Shown: positions 26,103 to 35,568 of the stretch, piece by piece
Numbering within the stretch: position 1 is the first letter of the stretch
Layout: each line of letters opens with the position of its first letter
Source of the DNA: Bdellovibrio bacteriovorus
GTDB taxonomy: Bacteria; Bdellovibrionota; Bdellovibrionia; Bdellovibrionales; Bdellovibrionaceae
Reading direction: 5' to 3'
DNA: 64,000 bases
Assembly (NCBI RefSeq): GCF_001592735.1
Contig: NZ_LUKE01000002.1
Coordinates: forward strand, 62,001 to 126,000
Made by a program: the position numbers and the translations under genes
The notes under the pieces: generated by a model
What the model saw: only the letters and a program-made list of their open reading frames with translations
Told to the model about the DNA's origin: nothing
Databases searched by the model: none

Positions 26103-26390
26103 TACTAATCCCTTGAAACAACATGTATTTACAAGGTTGGGATCGTATACAACATTGCCCACACCATCAATTAAGAACGTCTTGCCGCATCGGACAACAT
26201 ATCTTGCTCAGATGATCTTAAATACTTACGCAACGCATCTATCTGACGATATATTCCCTATGAAATGATGGAAGGGATTGCAACGATACCAGACGAACCA
26301 AGATATCCAAAAACCACAAAGAAAATGTCGATTACTGGAATAATTGGTAGAGCCCGTTGCCGACCGATATCTGCACTATAAATTCTTTTT
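26103..26390. other. Intergenic region upstream of the FucNAc operon
   Basis: This 288-bp gap separates the flippase gene stop from the WbjB start. I see no full-length gene. One minus-strand frame ends at 26258 with a hydrophobic sequence (PVIDIFFVVFGYLG) but no start codon, so it could be a decayed end or chance. The region is the likely location of the FucNAc operon promoter, but I cannot assign -35/-10 boxes confidently. Confidence 0.4.
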
Positions 26391-27860
26391 TTATTTGTGC
26401 GCGTCGCCAATCCTTCTCAAACGCAAAATTTTTGAAACTTCTGATTTTTCCGAAGAATCAAAAACAAAAATCCATACGAAAAAAACACAACCGATAAAGA
26501 TAGAAGTTTTAAGAAGCAATCGATAAAGCAGAGGAATAAAATCCAGGTAACCTATAAATGAGACAACACAAAGGCAAAGAATGACTCCTAAAAAAACTTT
26601 TTTGACTTCAAAATCAATTGCCTGAAAACGCTTTGAAACAGCATAGGTCAACAAAGGCACCAAAGTATAGGTCAGCAGTGCCGCCCAGGCGGCAGCGCTA
26701 TATCCAAAATAAGGAATCAGTGAGGCATTCAAAATTGTACTGACTATTGCAACGACGCCGTAGACATAGACCAAATATTGCATTTTACGCTCGTAAAACA
26801 AACCCGCCGACACAATATTATTTAGACCATTGATCAGAACTCCTAACATTAAAATCGGAGTCAGCTGTATTCCCCGGTAATAATCAGGCTTAGGTATAAT
26901 GGCATGAAGGAACTCAACGAAAAATAATGAGCAAAAAATAATCCCTACCACACCTATAGTCATGTAGTAGGTAGTAACCTTAGTAAACATAGCGCCTTTT
27001 CCCTCGTTAGTACGATTTTCCATCATAATAGGGTTCCAGACCTGAGCAAAAGGAGCGATCAAAATAATTGAAATAATCGAAGCCGCTCGAGCGCCAACGG
27101 TGTAAACGCCCGCATCTTCTACTGATAAATACTTGTTCAAAAAAAATCGATTTGACCATTCCATAACCATAGCCGCTACGCTGGCTAACATATTAGGAAT
27201 CCCAAACATTATGAGGATCTTAATTTCCGGTCGATTTATCTGTGCGACCAGTACGCCCCTGCAAACGTACAGAAGATATATAAAAATGATCAGACTTGAA
27301 AACAGAGCACCCATAATCGGCGCCATGACACCCATTGATGAGTAAACCAATAAAAAATAAGATATCCCGATATTCAACAATAGAGTCAGAACCCCAGATA
27401 TTGAAACGATTCGCGACCACTTCACAAAACGCATATAGTTGTAAAATATTTGGTTTACAAACGCGATGGCAGTCCCGGTCAAAGTCCAAAAGATGTGATC
27501 GCCCCACTGAGCAGTCCCAAAAAGATATTCTGAAAGATGATTCCTAAAGAAGAAGCCACACATCACTTGCAAGATGGCACCCAAAACAATTAGGTAAAAT
27601 GACGTGCTAAATACAATATTTCTATCTTTTTCCAGCTCGTAATCGAAATAAGAACGCGACAGTGCCGATGAAATTCCGAAATAGAAAATGGTCGCAGCTA
27701 TGGCGCCACACATTTGGATAAGTGAGAAAACACCAAAATCTGCAGTCGATAGTTTGTTAGTAAGAAGTGGTAATAACAAAAAAGTTACCGCCGATTGGGC
27801 GACACTTCCAATGCCATATACAAAAAAATGTAAAAATAGTTCTTTAAGGGGCCTCTTCAA
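26391..27860 (-). CDS. Wzx-type lipid-linked oligosaccharide flippase
   Basis: This 489-residue membrane protein with about 12-14 hydrophobic helices belongs to the MOP superfamily of polysaccharide flippases. It starts with the typical segment GIGSVAQSAVTFLLLPLLTN, followed by FGVFSLIQMCGAIAATIFYF. Its role would be to move the undecaprenyl-linked repeat across the inner membrane. The start overlaps the preceding polymerase stop by four bases (ATGA), giving a Wzy-Wzx pair. It is the first of two flippases in the locus. Confidence 0.9.
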   Translation of the reverse strand: MKRPLKELFLHFFVYGIGSVAQSAVTFLLLPLLTNKLSTADFGVFSLIQMCGAIAATIFYFGISSALSRSYFDYELEKDRNIVFSTSFYLIVLGAILQVMCGFFFRNHLSEYLFGTAQWGDHIFWTLTGTAIAFVNQIFYNYMRFVKWSRIVSISGVLTLLLNIGISYFLLVYSSMGVMAPIMGALFSSLIIFIYLLYVCRGVLVAQINRPEIKILIMFGIPNMLASVAAMVMEWSNRFFLNKYLSVEDAGVYTVGARAASIISIILIAPFAQVWNPIMMENRTNEGKGAMFTKVTTYYMTIGVVGIIFCSLFFVEFLHAIIPKPDYYRGIQLTPILMLGVLINGLNNIVSAGLFYERKMQYLVYVYGVVAIVSTILNASLIPYFGYSAAAWAALLTYTLVPLLTYAVSKRFQAIDFEVKKVFLGVILCLCVVSFIGYLDFIPLLYRLLLKTSIFIGCVFFVWIFVFDSSEKSEVSKILRLRRIGDAHK

Positions 27861-29470
27861 GTCTTACTCTCGGAATTGCGAACAGCTTGAACCTTGCCTA
27901 TGAATAATAAAATCCAAAGGAAAAATAGTAAAATGCTCGAAGGAGGAGTTGCTTGAAACATGTAGTAACCTAAGAACGCTAGCGGAGCGATGAGCAAACT
28001 CATGGAAATAGAGTCACGGTCCTTAACTATTTTAGAAAGACTTTTATACATCTCGCTCTTAAAGAATAGCAGCAAGGCGACAACCAGCAATACAAAATTC
28101 ATTCCATGTTCCGCTAAAAAATATGCGTAAAGATTATGCGTATTGGTGACGTGAGCTCCACTTTTAATTAAGTTATAGAAGGCCAGACCACTTTGAGTAT
28201 CCAGGGTATCGATGTTCACCTTGGTGGGAATTTGGCTATCGCTCATGTATCTAGGTACATTACCAGGTCCAACACCTAAAATGGGGAAATTCAAAAATAG
28301 GTCTACCCCTCTATAAACCGCTCCGATCCGTTCCTTAAAAGACTCTGTACTCGCAAGACGGCCATGAGCATACACATAGTGTTCTTGAATAAATGCATCT
28401 GGCCCCCCATTGGATCTTGCTAACCAAATTTTTTCGACACCCGGAGGTGCCATATTAGACGTCCTTTCCGAGATGGGAAAGATAACGCCCGCAAAAATTA
28501 ATACACAAGCCACTAATTCCTTAAATCTTCTTTGAAGCACTCCCAATATAACCAGCGCCGTAAGAAATGGCACCCAATGGGCTCTGTTCAAAGTTTCAAC
28601 CATCAAAAAACTGGAAGAAATAAATAAGAATAAGAAAATTGGCTTCTTTTTTGAAAAATAATAATAGAGTGCGCTCGAAGCGCAGGCGATCAAGAACAAC
28701 CCGGCCTCAAGATCATTGGCCATAAGCCCACTCTTAAAACCATTTCTATAGTTAAACGTGTATTTGTAAACCGCTATTGGCAGGAAGTTAAACTTCACCA
28801 ACACATACTCTACAAGCAACACACTTCCTAAGAAAACAAAAATAGCGGCGATAAAGTCTATTTGGCTTGAACGTTTAATCGAAAGGTAGACAGCCAGGAT
28901 CAGCACCATGATGTAGAAAAACGGAAGCGTTTCTAAAACAGCTTGAAGCGGAAAAGGGAACTTCAAGGCACTAAATCCAACCTGGATAAAACTTTTCACC
29001 ACAATGAGGCCAATAACCAACAACATAAACTTTACCGCAGTTGGCAGAATGTAAGATCTGTTTTTCAGAACCAACCGCACCAAAGAACTGGTAAGCGCAA
29101 AAAAAATCAAAAATTCAAGGATTTGATAGAATCCTATCTCAAACAAGTTTTTACTAAATCCCAAGTTAAATAGAGCTTCAGGTCCATCAGCCCTCATCCT
29201 TTGCTTCGGAAAAAAAAGGAAAAAACAAATCCATGCAAACAAGGACTGTTCTAGCGAAGCTCTAACACCAAAACGCCAGACGCAAAATGCTCCCCACGTT
29301 ATCAACGCGATCGAATAAATTGAAAAGGCTGTTACGGAGTATGGCAAAGAAAAACCTAATACAAAAAGAACCAGCCCAGACAGATATAGAAAAGACCAGG
29401 AAATAATCCAATCTGAGGCTTGCGGGAATGCGGCTTCGAGGTTTTTATAGAACTTGCTTCCCAAAGACAT
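27857..29470 (-). CDS. O-antigen polymerase/ligase-like membrane protein
   Basis: This 537-residue polytopic protein has about 12 helices and one large extracytoplasmic loop near 340-455. The loop contains FLNFPILGVGPGNVPRYM and then VTNTHNLYAYFLAEHGM, the Wzy/WaaL (O-antigen ligase superfamily) pattern with the functionally important HN. Sequence does not separate polymerase from ligase. Pairing with a flippase favours polymerase (Wzy). It is 9 bases downstream of a GT2 gene. Long low-GC hydrophobic sequence is usual for such genes. Confidence 0.8.
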   Translation of the reverse strand: MSLGSKFYKNLEAAFPQASDWIISWSFLYLSGLVLFVLGFSLPYSVTAFSIYSIALITWGAFCVWRFGVRASLEQSLFAWICFFLFFPKQRMRADGPEALFNLGFSKNLFEIGFYQILEFLIFFALTSSLVRLVLKNRSYILPTAVKFMLLVIGLIVVKSFIQVGFSALKFPFPLQAVLETLPFFYIMVLILAVYLSIKRSSQIDFIAAIFVFLGSVLLVEYVLVKFNFLPIAVYKYTFNYRNGFKSGLMANDLEAGLFLIACASSALYYYFSKKKPIFLFLFISSSFLMVETLNRAHWVPFLTALVILGVLQRRFKELVACVLIFAGVIFPISERTSNMAPPGVEKIWLARSNGGPDAFIQEHYVYAHGRLASTESFKERIGAVYRGVDLFLNFPILGVGPGNVPRYMSDSQIPTKVNIDTLDTQSGLAFYNLIKSGAHVTNTHNLYAYFLAEHGMNFVLLVVALLLFFKSEMYKSLSKIVKDRDSISMSLLIAPLAFLGYYMFQATPPSSILLFFLWILLFIGKVQAVRNSESKT

Positions 29471-29479
29471 TTTCTCCGC

Positions 29480-30439
29480 CTATTTACCAAGTTTTAAAAG
29501 CTTAATAATCCGCGGCACAAGGGTCTGTCTAACCCCTGGTCGGTGCAGAAACTGCCAAACAGAGAGCGGAAAAAAAAGAATTATATAAGTCACAAAATAT
29601 TGAGGTCCGAAAAAAATATTTTTCCTTAGAATTCTTCTCGCCTCGCTAACTTGGCCAAGGTCAACCAGGTAACGAGCTTTATAATAATCAGCTCGTGCAT
29701 GTGCTTCTTTAAAGGCGGCAGCGTATTTAATCTCAATTCCAGGATTTTCTTTTTTAAGCTTATCTAGGGTGTACTCGCGTTCATACGCCCATCGGGAAAT
29801 GGCTTTTCCAGTCAAAGACCCTTCATAAATTCTTAGCTTCACTAAACACTCCGGCACAACACAAAACTCATGTTTCGCAGCCATACGCATAAATAAATTG
29901 TATTCTTCCGAAGCGACCATCTCTAAATCGAACTCATAACCACCTTCGACCAAGATATTTCTTTTAATCAACAGAGTTGAAACGGCAATATCAAATTGGT
30001 TAAGTAATTCCTCGAAAATATAACCTGACTTATTGTTGACCAAGTCTTTGCGTAAAAAAGTTCCGTCTTTAGAAATGATTTCTGTGCTGGTATAGCATAC
30101 GGCGAAGCTGGAGTTCCAAAACACGTCAATTTGTTTTTGAAGACGATGTGGAAGCCAGATATCATCCGAATCCAAGATAGCAATGAGATCGCCGTCAGCC
30201 TCTTTCATCGCTAAGTTTCGCGCCTCTCCTAATGGTGTAGTTTGGGACGCGCGAAAATATTTAATACGATTTCCGTAGGACTTCGCAATTTCACCGCTTC
30301 GATCAGTGGAAGCATTGTCCCAAAAGATGATTTCCCAGTTATTGTAAGTCTGGGCAAAAACAGAATCTAAAGCTTCCGAAAGGTATTTTTCGCCATTAAA
30401 GCAATTTATTATTATACTAACCAACGGCGAACCAGACAT
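29480..30439 (-). CDS. Glycosyltransferase family 2
   Basis: This 319-residue GT-A inverting-type transferase opens with PLVSIIINCFNGEKYL, then WDNASTDRS, and has the metal-binding DSDD-type motif in AILDSDDIWLPHRLQKQ. The conserved acidic patch MVASEEYNLFMRMAAKHEF provides the probable catalytic base. A hydrophobic stretch near 285-305 (FVTYIILFFPLSVWQF) suggests membrane association. I start at ATG 30439 with GAGG upstream rather than TTG 30451. The donor sugar cannot be inferred. Confidence 0.88.
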   Translation of the reverse strand: MSGSPLVSIIINCFNGEKYLSEALDSVFAQTYNNWEIIFWDNASTDRSGEIAKSYGNRIKYFRASQTTPLGEARNLAMKEADGDLIAILDSDDIWLPHRLQKQIDVFWNSSFAVCYTSTEIISKDGTFLRKDLVNNKSGYIFEELLNQFDIAVSTLLIKRNILVEGGYEFDLEMVASEEYNLFMRMAAKHEFCVVPECLVKLRIYEGSLTGKAISRWAYEREYTLDKLKKENPGIEIKYAAAFKEAHARADYYKARYLVDLGQVSEARRILRKNIFFGPQYFVTYIILFFPLSVWQFLHRPGVRQTLVPRIIKLLKLGK

Positions 30440-30455
30440 TCCCACCCTCAATAAT

Positions 30456-31706
30456 TCAGACGCGCGCTCTTAAATACCTTAGTAATCTATAACTTAGAGG
30501 CTGAGATAAAACCTTGTGCCCCTTAAGAACGGAGAATGCCAATTTATCCCTCTCCAGACAATCAATTAATTTTTCTGCAGCGGAATCTATCGAATGGTTT
30601 TTTTCGAAGTAGTTATAGCTTTTTTTACACAGCAGGGCGTAGTTCTGATCCAGGGCCGCTATAACTTTACTCAAACTCTGGTTACCACTCGTAAAGCTAT
30701 TTCCATTTATCACGTCCCCAAGGACATATCCATCCTGCTCAAATAAAAACTGATAAACGTAATCCCCTGTTATGGGAACGTAGGAAATATCTAAAAGCAC
30801 CGTCGGAACACCCATGCGTGCACCTTCTAAGGCGGAAGTTCCCATGGCGAATAAAACATCGACCTCGTCCCGAAGGAACTTTTCAACCTCGCTGGTTGTC
30901 AACTCAGAGATATAGCGAACTTTAAAAAAGTTATTTTCTAAATTTGCTTCTTGAATGAGATATAGATATTCGCCGCGCCCCACAACCGTGAACTCAATAA
31001 CCCGCTCTTGTTCCATAGCTAAATGGGCCATTTTGCGCATTGTGTATAATAAAATATGAACTTTGAAGTCCGCGATACGACCTATCCACGCAGCTCGCAG
31101 CGGAGACCTCACGTTGCGGACTTCTAAATCGCAAATTTCGTCTACGCCCTGGAGAGTCACGGGTAGATATTCTCTTTTATCACAGTTCACACCAAAAATT
31201 CGCTCGGTGGTATCCAGATTCACCCGATCCATAAATGCGATGGCGTCATACTTCAAAAGTAATTTTAAAAATCGGACCACACGTAATTTATAGGCGAATA
31301 AAATACTGTTCAGAAAGAAAATGATTCGCGTTTCGGAACCATGAAGCCAGTTCCGCAAGCCCGGGATGGCCGGCACAAGGTTATAAGGGTAACAATTCCA
31401 AAAAAAGAGCTTACAGCCGTCTAAAGGCCGCAAGGAAGAGTAAATCGACCAAGGTGTCATTGCTTGCAGCACCAAAATACCGTTGTCAGGAATTACAACC
31501 TCAAGATCATCTTTATATTCAAGCAGCTTCACCTGTGCAGACTTACGGTGTGTCGCCATATATCCATCAGCATAATCGACAATATAAATTTCGTTGGGAA
31601 TTTTCCCTGCAAGATACTCTGCCATTCTTAAAAAGAGCAAAGAAACCCCGCCCACCTCTCGGTAAGGAAAACAAAAAAATATCACCTTATTCTTTAATCG
31701 TTCCAC
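30456..31706 (-). CDS. GT-B type glycosyltransferase, unassigned
   Basis: This 416-residue protein begins with VIFFCFPYREVGGVSLLFLR, the GT-B nucleotide-sugar enzyme opening with a GG near the N-terminus. It has an Arg-based C-domain strand (AAWIGRIADFKVHILLYTM), FTVVGRGEYL and FAMGTSALEGARMGVPTVLL with a phosphate-binding-like Glu. These features support GT4-like chemistry, but the EX7E motif is imperfect. The start is GTG 31706 and overlaps the sulfotransferase stop by 13 bases; an internal GTG eight codons later is an alternative. Probably one of the repeat-unit transferases. Confidence 0.72.
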   Translation of the reverse strand: MERLKNKVIFFCFPYREVGGVSLLFLRMAEYLAGKIPNEIYIVDYADGYMATHRKSAQVKLLEYKDDLEVVIPDNGILVLQAMTPWSIYSSLRPLDGCKLFFWNCYPYNLVPAIPGLRNWLHGSETRIIFFLNSILFAYKLRVVRFLKLLLKYDAIAFMDRVNLDTTERIFGVNCDKREYLPVTLQGVDEICDLEVRNVRSPLRAAWIGRIADFKVHILLYTMRKMAHLAMEQERVIEFTVVGRGEYLYLIQEANLENNFFKVRYISELTTSEVEKFLRDEVDVLFAMGTSALEGARMGVPTVLLDISYVPITGDYVYQFLFEQDGYVLGDVINGNSFTSGNQSLSKVIAALDQNYALLCKKSYNYFEKNHSIDSAAEKLIDCLERDKLAFSVLKGHKVLSQPLSYRLLRYLRARV

Positions 31707-32740
31707 AGGTATTCCGGCAATTCCTTTTCAATGGAACGAATTATTTCTTGATCCGAAAAGGCTTTCCACTTTCCTACGTGCACAGAAGACTTTCGTGGAT
31801 CAAAGTAACGCCCCTTTTCGATATGATTTTTTTTATCTTCTCCTAAAAATTCGATGATCTGCTCAAGGCAATGATCATATTTAGTGACCAGGTTTTCATA
31901 CTGTAGAATCAAGACTCTAGAGTCGCTTCCCGAGTAAAGATGCTGCATGTACGTCCGGTAGCGCCTAATGAATAGTTCTAAATCATCCGTCGCCAAAAAA
32001 GATTTATTAATTCCGTCATTTTCACCGGCTTGAAGCTTGATATCTTCCGACTTCAAGGCGTGGGCGTTAATTCCGGAAACATAAATGTCTCGGGGATCAC
32101 GAATCACAATGATGGACTTAGAATTTTTTAAAATATCCAAAGATCTAACAGGATTAAACGCTTCAAAAGCATTATTAAAAAAAATAGTCCTGACGTTGCT
32201 ATCTACGGTACTTTCAAATAACTTATTGATGAACGAACTTACCTTTTCAGAGAAGTTTTCTCCATCAACAAGCTGGACCCAGCTTCGCGCCCGAAGCCTG
32301 AATCCAGACTTGAGCAATAACTTACTCCAAAATCTTTGCAACACACCATAGGTCAAGAAATCATAGGGCCAATATGCAAGATACTCTCCAAGGACCAAGC
32401 TTTTTACAAACTTCTTCGCTTCGGGAGTAAAGGTGCCTTTGAATCGCAGGTCATAGCGATTGCCAGTGACTGACATGGTTTGAAAAATATTGAGCCTTCT
32501 AGGACTTGGACCTATTAAGTCCACCACGCGCAAAAAAGCATTGATAGCATAATGGGATCTTACCGGCGACCAATCTTCACACAAATGATGTTTAAGATCG
32601 AGAAGGCCCCCGGGCAATCGAAAAAGATCAAACTCAAACGAGTGCTCTGGAATATAGTATGAGTCAAACTCTCGCAGAATATCTGAGACCGCCGTTTTTC
32701 CTGAATTCCCTACGCCAGAGACATCTACAAATTTTTTCAT
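31694..32740 (-). CDS. Sulfotransferase-family protein
   Basis: This 348-residue protein is a predicted PAPS-dependent sulfotransferase. The 5'-phosphosulfate loop is GVGNSGKTAV at 9-18 and the 3'-phosphate motif is SIIVIRDPRDIYVSGINA, both in the expected order. VLILQYENLVTKYD and a C-terminal helix follow. It lies among sugar transferases, so sulfation of a glycan repeat is likely. The product starts at an ATG 3 bases after the aminotransferase stop. Few residues are shared with kinases of similar P-loop type, so the call rests on both motifs. Confidence 0.82.
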   Translation of the reverse strand: MKKFVDVSGVGNSGKTAVSDILREFDSYYIPEHSFEFDLFRLPGGLLDLKHHLCEDWSPVRSHYAINAFLRVVDLIGPSPRRLNIFQTMSVTGNRYDLRFKGTFTPEAKKFVKSLVLGEYLAYWPYDFLTYGVLQRFWSKLLLKSGFRLRARSWVQLVDGENFSEKVSSFINKLFESTVDSNVRTIFFNNAFEAFNPVRSLDILKNSKSIIVIRDPRDIYVSGINAHALKSEDIKLQAGENDGINKSFLATDDLELFIRRYRTYMQHLYSGSDSRVLILQYENLVTKYDHCLEQIIEFLGEDKKNHIEKGRYFDPRKSSVHVGKWKAFSDQEIIRSIEKELPEYLWND

Positions 32741-32743
32741 AGG

Positions 32744-33841
32744 TCAAAATGAGTTAAGAGCATCGATGACCTGGCTTACATCTTTTTCTGCCATCGTTGG
32801 ATAAATAGGAATACTTAAAACTTCCCGATGAATCTTTTCTGTGATTGGTAGGTTTAAGTGAGCGAACTCTTTATATGCTTCCTGTTTGTGAGGCGGGATT
32901 GGATAGTGAATTAATGTCCCGACTCCCCGCTCCTTCAAAAAACTCTGCAGCCCAGCTCTATCGTCGGCAAGCACAACAAACAAGTGCCACGCGTGGGCTT
33001 CTCTATCAGGGCATTCCGGCAAATGAATTCGGGGATTTTTTATCTCCTTAAGATACTTCTCTGCAATTCTACGTCGGGCTTCTGTTTCTGTATCTAGATG
33101 CCTTAGCTTCGGTCGCAATAAAGCAGCCTGCAACTCATCAAGTCGACTGTTTACCCCTTTGTATCTGTTGACATACTTCTCTTGCGAGCCGTAATTGCGT
33201 AGCGTCTTGATCACAGAAGCCAATTCGTCGTGATTCGTCGTCACTGCACCAGCGTCGCCCAGTGCCCCTAGATTTTTGCCAGGATAGAAGCTAAACCCGG
33301 AAGCGTCAGACAAGTTTCCACAACGACGTCCATTTAAAATGGCACCATGAGATTGAGCACTGTCTTCAAAAATAAGCAATCCATGCTCTTGCGCAATCTC
33401 TTGCAGGGAGGTCATGTCTGCAAGCTGACCGTATAAATGGACCGCCATAATAGCTCGAACATTTTTATTCAGATGTTTTTTTACCTCGGATGGATCGATA
33501 TTAAACGTTTTAATATTCGGCTCAACCAATACCGGTTTTAAGCCCGCGAGCGAGATCGCCAAGATCGAAGCAATATAGGTATTTGCCGGTACCAAGACCT
33601 CATCACCATTTTTTAAGCGACCTAAATGTTTGTAAGCTTCAAGTATAAGCACCAAAGCATCCAAACCATTTGCTACTCCGATACAGTGTTTGGTTCCACA
33701 GTATTCTGCAAACTCCCTCTCAAATGCTTCAAGCTCTGGACCCATGATAAAATAGCCAGAATTTAAAACTCTTTCGAACGCCTGAGTCAGTTCTTCCTTA
33801 TGAGCCAGATTAATTTCTTTCAAATTCAAAAAAGGAATCAT
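32744..33841 (-). CDS. DegT-family aminotransferase, dTDP-3-keto sugar type
   Basis: This 365-residue PLP aminotransferase has [25 protein letters not shown] and PLP lysine in [16 protein letters not shown]. The start region is characteristic of FdtB/QdtB-like enzymes ([15 protein letters not shown]). It is the fourth gene of FdtA-like ketoisomerase, acetyltransferase and aminotransferase order, with ATGA overlap to the acetyltransferase. FdtA-FdtC-FdtB work on dTDP-4-keto-6-deoxyglucose to give a dTDP-3-acetamido-3,6-dideoxyhexose. Whether galacto (Fuc3NAc) or gluco (Qui3NAc) is formed cannot be told. Confidence 0.9.
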   Translation of the reverse strand: MIPFLNLKEINLAHKEELTQAFERVLNSGYFIMGPELEAFEREFAEYCGTKHCIGVANGLDALVLILEAYKHLGRLKNGDEVLVPANTYIASILAISLAGLKPVLVEPNIKTFNIDPSEVKKHLNKNVRAIMAVHLYGQLADMTSLQEIAQEHGLLIFEDSAQSHGAILNGRRCGNLSDASGFSFYPGKNLGALGDAGAVTTNHDELASVIKTLRNYGSQEKYVNRYKGVNSRLDELQAALLRPKLRHLDTETEARRRIAEKYLKEIKNPRIHLPECPDREAHAWHLFVVLADDRAGLQSFLKERGVGTLIHYPIPPHKQEAYKEFAHLNLPITEKIHREVLSIPIYPTMAEKDVSQVIDALNSF

Positions 33842-34305
33842 GCACGCTCCTTGATAGGCTTGGCGGGATTTCCAACAACGGTGGTATGATCGGCAACATC
33901 TTTCGTCACGACCGCACCCGCACCGACCATGGCGTTTTCTCCGATAACTATTCCTGGAAGAATGACACAGCCTGCGCCTAATGAGGCGCCTTTTTTTACG
34001 ACAGTTTTTGCAAACTGGGTCGGGTACTGTTTAGAACGAGGAATTTTATCATTGGTAAACGTAGCATTAGGGCCGATAAAAACCCCGTCCTCTAGAACGA
34101 CGCCATCCCAAATATAAACCCCACTTTTAACGGTCACGTTGTTTCCAATGACGACATCATTTTCAATAAAACAATGAGCATTGATATTACAGTTAACGCC
34201 TATTTTAGCATTGGGTAAAATGACACAAAATTGCCAAACCAGTGTGCCCGCTCCGATATGGGAGGATTGAACATCTGAAGAGGGGTGAATTTTCACTGCA
34301 TTCAC
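33838..34305 (-). CDS. Hexapeptide acyltransferase, FdtC/QdtC-like
   Basis: This 155-residue left-handed beta-helix acyltransferase has repeated hexapeptides ([38 protein letters not shown]) and ends in [10 protein letters not shown]. Relatives acetylate dTDP-3-amino-3,6-dideoxyhexoses. GTG 34305 shares a base with the ketoisomerase stop (TAGTG), and its own stop overlaps the aminotransferase start. Family and context agree well. Confidence 0.88.
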   Translation of the reverse strand: MNAVKIHPSSDVQSSHIGAGTLVWQFCVILPNAKIGVNCNINAHCFIENDVVIGNNVTVKSGVYIWDGVVLEDGVFIGPNATFTNDKIPRSKQYPTQFAKTVVKKGASLGAGCVILPGIVIGENAMVGAGAVVTKDVADHTTVVGNPAKPIKERA

Positions 34306-34709
34306 TATCGCTCCCTTATGGCCTTTTCAAAAATCGAGTAGTCTCGGATATAGTCAGCTTCATCATAGTAGTCGCTAGCCAGAACTGCAATAACGCAGTC
34401 TTTGGAGAAGTCATGCATTTCGTGCCAAACGAGGTTATCGATAAGAACGGCCTCTTGAGGATTAGAGAGCTCAATGTTCTCTTTACGACCCTTCCCATCA
34501 TCCAAATAAACACGCAGACTTCCGTTTAAACAGATCATGACTTGCTTCAATTTATAATGCGCGTGAAAACCACGAGGCAGATCATTTAGGTCATAGAGAT
34601 AATAGATGCGCTTGATATCGAATGGAATCTGCCGCCCGCCTTCTAACGCAATTAGTTTGCCACGGGCATCAGAAAGGACTTTAAACTTCAGGGAATAGTC
34701 AATACTCAC
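34305..34709 (-). CDS. dTDP-4-dehydro-6-deoxyglucose 3,4-ketoisomerase, FdtA/QdtA-like
   Basis: This 134-residue cupin protein moves the keto group of dTDP-4-keto-6-deoxyglucose from C4 to C3. Visible features are [20 protein letters not shown] with active-site His pair, [15 protein letters not shown] and [13 protein letters not shown] start with GGAA at about 8 bases. FdtA and QdtA differ in stereochemical result and cannot be distinguished by eye. The first enzymes of the dTDP path are represented by rmlA at 50288; no rmlB was found in the window. Confidence 0.88.
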   Translation of the reverse strand: MSIDYSLKFKVLSDARGKLIALEGGRQIPFDIKRIYYLYDLNDLPRGFHAHYKLKQVMICLNGSLRVYLDDGKGRKENIELSNPQEAVLIDNLVWHEMHDFSKDCVIAVLASDYYDEADYIRDYSIFEKAIRER

Positions 34710-34720
34710 AATTGTTCCAA

Positions 34721-35485
34721 CTATTGAGTTAATTTTTTAAATGCGTGCACCGCTTCGGACATTCCTACTTCATACATGCGCGCTTCAAAACTGTAGGCTA
34801 TGAAATCAAAGCCACCTTTGATGGCCTCTTGAACCTTCGCAAGACTTGGTTCAACGACATGAATGCCTCGAGCTTTTTTATTTTTAATATTTGATTCTTC
34901 GATCTTAGACATCGCAGCAAGAAAATCCGGAGCATCGAATTGTCCTGGCTTCCCTAAAGAAGCCGAAAGATCGTAAGGTCCGACAATAAAACCATCCACC
35001 CCAGGAACACTCATAATATCATCAAAATTATTAACCGCATCAATATGTTCAATTTGAACGATGAGTACAGATTCCTTCGAGAGCCACTCACGATATTCGG
35101 AGAATCCGGCCCCATACTTCTGGGCCGAAGACAAACCTACGCCACGAGTCCCCGTTGGAGGGTAATGCATTGCGCGATAAGCTTTCATGGCCTGCTCGCG
35201 AGAGTTCACCATCGGAACAATAATTCCAGAAGCCCCAGCATCCATGACTCTTTTAATTTGAATTGGATCATTGTCCGAAAGCCTTACCAGCATCGAAACA
35301 CCGTTGCTTCGGCCTATGTTTATCAATGTGGCCATTTGATCTAAGTCGATCGAACTATGCTCAAGATCAATACAAATCCAGTCCAAACCTGAGTTGACTG
35401 ATATTTCCACGAATGCCCTGTGTGCCAAGGTAATCCAGGTCCCAAGAGTGGGAAGATGTTTTTTGAGTTTTTCTTTCAATTCCAT
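34721..35485 (-). CDS. HpcH/HpaI-family aldolase
   Basis: This ~254-residue TIM-barrel class II aldolase of pyruvate with an aldehyde has LGTWITLAHRAFVEISVN, the metal/phosphate region DLEHSSIDLDQM, and DAGASGIIVPMVNS. QIEHIDAVNNFDDI and VDGFIVGPYDLSASLG follow. Start at ATG 35485; an upstream TTG at 35521 is weaker. Such aldolases usually act in aromatic or sugar-acid catabolism; here it lies between amino-sugar genes and the adenylation enzyme, so a biosynthetic role in making or breaking a hydroxy-keto acid substituent is plausible. No direct evidence chooses a substrate. Confidence 0.82.
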   Translation of the reverse strand: MELKEKLKKHLPTLGTWITLAHRAFVEISVNSGLDWICIDLEHSSIDLDQMATLINIGRSNGVSMLVRLSDNDPIQIKRVMDAGASGIIVPMVNSREQAMKAYRAMHYPPTGTRGVGLSSAQKYGAGFSEYREWLSKESVLIVQIEHIDAVNNFDDIMSVPGVDGFIVGPYDLSASLGKPGQFDAPDFLAAMSKIEESNIKNKKARGIHVVEPSLAKVQEAIKGGFDFIAYSFEARMYEVGMSEAVHAFKKLTQ

Positions 35486-35568
35486 GAGGCGTAGCCTAAC
35501 CAAATCAAGCTGCTTATACAAATGAAAAGGTCATAACTATCAAATGTTTGGCGCGTTAAGAACGCAAA

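Noticed and set aside
26258-26390. Hydrophobic minus-strand frame after the first flippase
   Set aside because: It could be a remnant of a membrane gene, but it has no start codon and no known motif, and frame changes from the flippase end are not shown.
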